DNA from: Globisporangium splendens
Taxonomy: Eukaryota > Oomycota > Peronosporomycetes > Pythiales > Pythiaceae
DNA length: 64,000 nt
Reading direction: 5' to 3'
Assembly (NCBI GenBank): GCA_006386115.1
Contig: VFIW01000006.1
Location: 1,570,706 to 1,634,705, forward strand
Within the stretch, counting starts at the first letter, position 1. Each line of letters starts with the position of its first letter. Of this stretch, positions 62,405-64,000 are shown in pieces. The translations under genes were made by a program, and so were the position numbers. The notes under the pieces were generated by a model, which searched no databases, was not told the origin of the DNA, and saw nothing but the letters and a program-made list of their open reading frames with translations.

Positions 62405-64000
62405 CTACTCGGCTTTGGTTCGCTCGTTCGGCACCAATTGCGCGACTTTTCCCTTCATAAACAGAGGCGAGAACGTGTGGTGGCGCATCAGCGTCGCCAG
62501 GATCCCGGTATTCACGAAAAAGAACACGAGACCAGCGATCCAGAGCGGGAAAAACGTATTCTCGCCCTTCATCTCGAGGTGGAACGCCCAGAACAGCCAG
62601 TGGAGCTACGAGCCAATAGGCAATACCAAACACAGGAGATTATGAGCCATGCGTTCACGAGAACCAACCAATTTCACATGCAATGCATGCACGGGTACTT
62701 TACCTCACTGCCAAACCAAAGCGCGATCATGAACGCACCCTTCGATCTCAAGCGCAAACTCGTCAGTGGGAACACCAAGGGCAGGAACGCCGTGTACCAC
62801 AAGAAATACTGCAAGAACCAACAAATCAGCATGTCCTCGTTAAAGTCAGCGTCGTGCACGCTTCCCATTTTAAAGAGTGGACTCACCTGGGCCGTGCACA
62901 CTTTATTAAAGATGACAAACACCATCGTCAGCGCAAAGAGCGCAAAGGTGATGTCTTCTCCGTACACGAGCGAGATCGTCACCAGCGACACCAGTTGTGG
63001 CAGGAATGCGAGCAGACCGACGCCAAAGCCCGACGGTGTATTGTATCTGTTGCAACAACGACGAAGAGGGCATGACTATGAGAAAGAGAGGAGAGACACA
63101 CCCTGAAACAAAACGGTACCTGAGGTAGAGATCGTAAAAGTAGACGGAGAAATTGTGGCGATTGTCGGTGCGCGTGAAGTGGTACAAGTATGCTTCGTAC
63201 AGGAACTGGAAGCCATAGAGTCTGTAAAAGGCAGCGATGAGCGCGAGGAAGAGGCCGCCGCTGATCAATCCGAAGAGCACGCGATCGCGGTTCAGCCAGC
63301 CGCCCAGGTGGACCCAAAAGCAGAACGACGACGAACACGACTGCGACCACTTTGCATTCGACACATTGTAGCGTCCATTGAGGAACTGCATTGCCACACG
63401 TTGTAGCATAGTAAAGAGAGAAAGTGAGTAAGAGAAAGTGATTTACTGGTATGACCTGACACAAGGACGTACCACAAGAAACGCGAGCGCGTATACAATC
63501 GGATAGATCTTGAAATGCACAGCAGCACCGTAGCTACATACACACATCCCATCCACGTATCGTTGAGTACCAGTGTGCGTGCGTTTGATGAGGAAGCTGA
63601 GCATGTCAACAAGGCTCTCACGTGATCGCAGCGAGTACGAGCTGTTTGCGCATGAGGAAGAGCAGCGTGAGCAGCACGAGCAGCACCACGATCGAGTCCG
63701 CGTTGCCTCGCGTCGAGATGTTGATCGAAAACGGGTGGAATAACCACACACTGCACGCATCCGCATTGCACAAACACATACGCTATGGTCAAGTACTCAG
63801 CTCGCATGATGAATAAATGCTCTGTGTTGCAAACCTGGAGTAGAGAGCAGCACCTACATACAAGGCAAGGAGTGGCCAACTCTCAATACATTACAAACAC
63901 AGCAACTGCAAAGGTCCACACACACAAACGCACTCTTTTCTGGAAGTCCACGCAGCCGCAGAATCTGAAACAGCACGTGGCCGGCGAGCAAATCGCAGCC
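62405..64000 (-). CDS. PIG-M, GPI alpha-1,4-mannosyltransferase I (partial)
   Basis: Eight exons in the window: 63934-64000 (continues off the edge), 63835-63853, 63622-63750, 63473-63533, 63120-63385, 62887-63046, 62704-62808 and 62405-62605, all with GT-AG borders and consistent phases. PIG-M adds the first mannose to GPI anchors in the ER. Diagnostic segments are [76 protein letters not shown] and [15 protein letters not shown]. Multiple membrane helices. The N-terminus with the catalytic loop is outside. One exon is only 19 nt. It is by far the most intron-rich gene in the window. Confidence 0.9.

Overview
The window is nuclear DNA of an oomycete (Stramenopila). The case rests on compact genes on both strands, short GT-AG introns (mostly 70-120 bp), oomycete-style proteins (ELM1, EEIG1-type C2, folate-biopterin transporter, Tyr/Gly-rich secreted proteins), a Ty3/gypsy chromovirus and a Fanzor nuclease gene. 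I cannot name the species. No rRNA or tRNA gene was recognised.

Layout. 1-11 kb: start of an unknown gene, eIF5, ELM1-like protein, then a 1,070-bp near-perfect inverted repeat. Each arm carries a Tyr/Gly-rich secreted protein, and the arms flank a C2-domain gene and NUP85. After them comes a decayed RABL2 GTPase. 11-19 kb: a NUP214-like FG nucleoporin shaped by recent internal duplications. 19.8-23.6 kb: SKP1 and a GATA-like/PHD-finger protein, transcribed divergently. 23.9-27.3 kb: a patchwork of broken genes (anoctamin 3' part, kinase 5' part, folate-biopterin transporter). 27.8-35.5 kb: a complete but disabled chromovirus on the minus strand, with an unexpected plus-strand ORF at its 3' end. 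36-41.5 kb: three related short-chain dehydrogenases, the middle one dead, plus a WrbA-type quinone reductase. 41.9-48.7 kb: lumazine synthase with a hydrophobic tail, CCDC39 (flagellar, interrupted) and a bacterial-type long GAPDH. 49-53 kb: a coiled-coil gene with a frameshift and a Fanzor gene followed by three tandem hairpins. 53-64 kb: a copper P-type ATPase, LRR-like debris, a DEDDy exonuclease, an FMN azoreductase, and the intron-rich PIG-M mannosyltransferase running off the right edge.

Themes. The strongest candidate for a notable system is the Fanzor locus at 51.4-53.0 kb, with a candidate guide-RNA scaffold directly behind its stop codon. Both cilium genes in the window (RABL2, CCDC39) carry lesions, as expected if motile zoospores were lost. 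Several other genes carry one-unit deletions in short G or GC runs. Those could be real decay or assembly error and need read-level checking before any are called pseudogenes.
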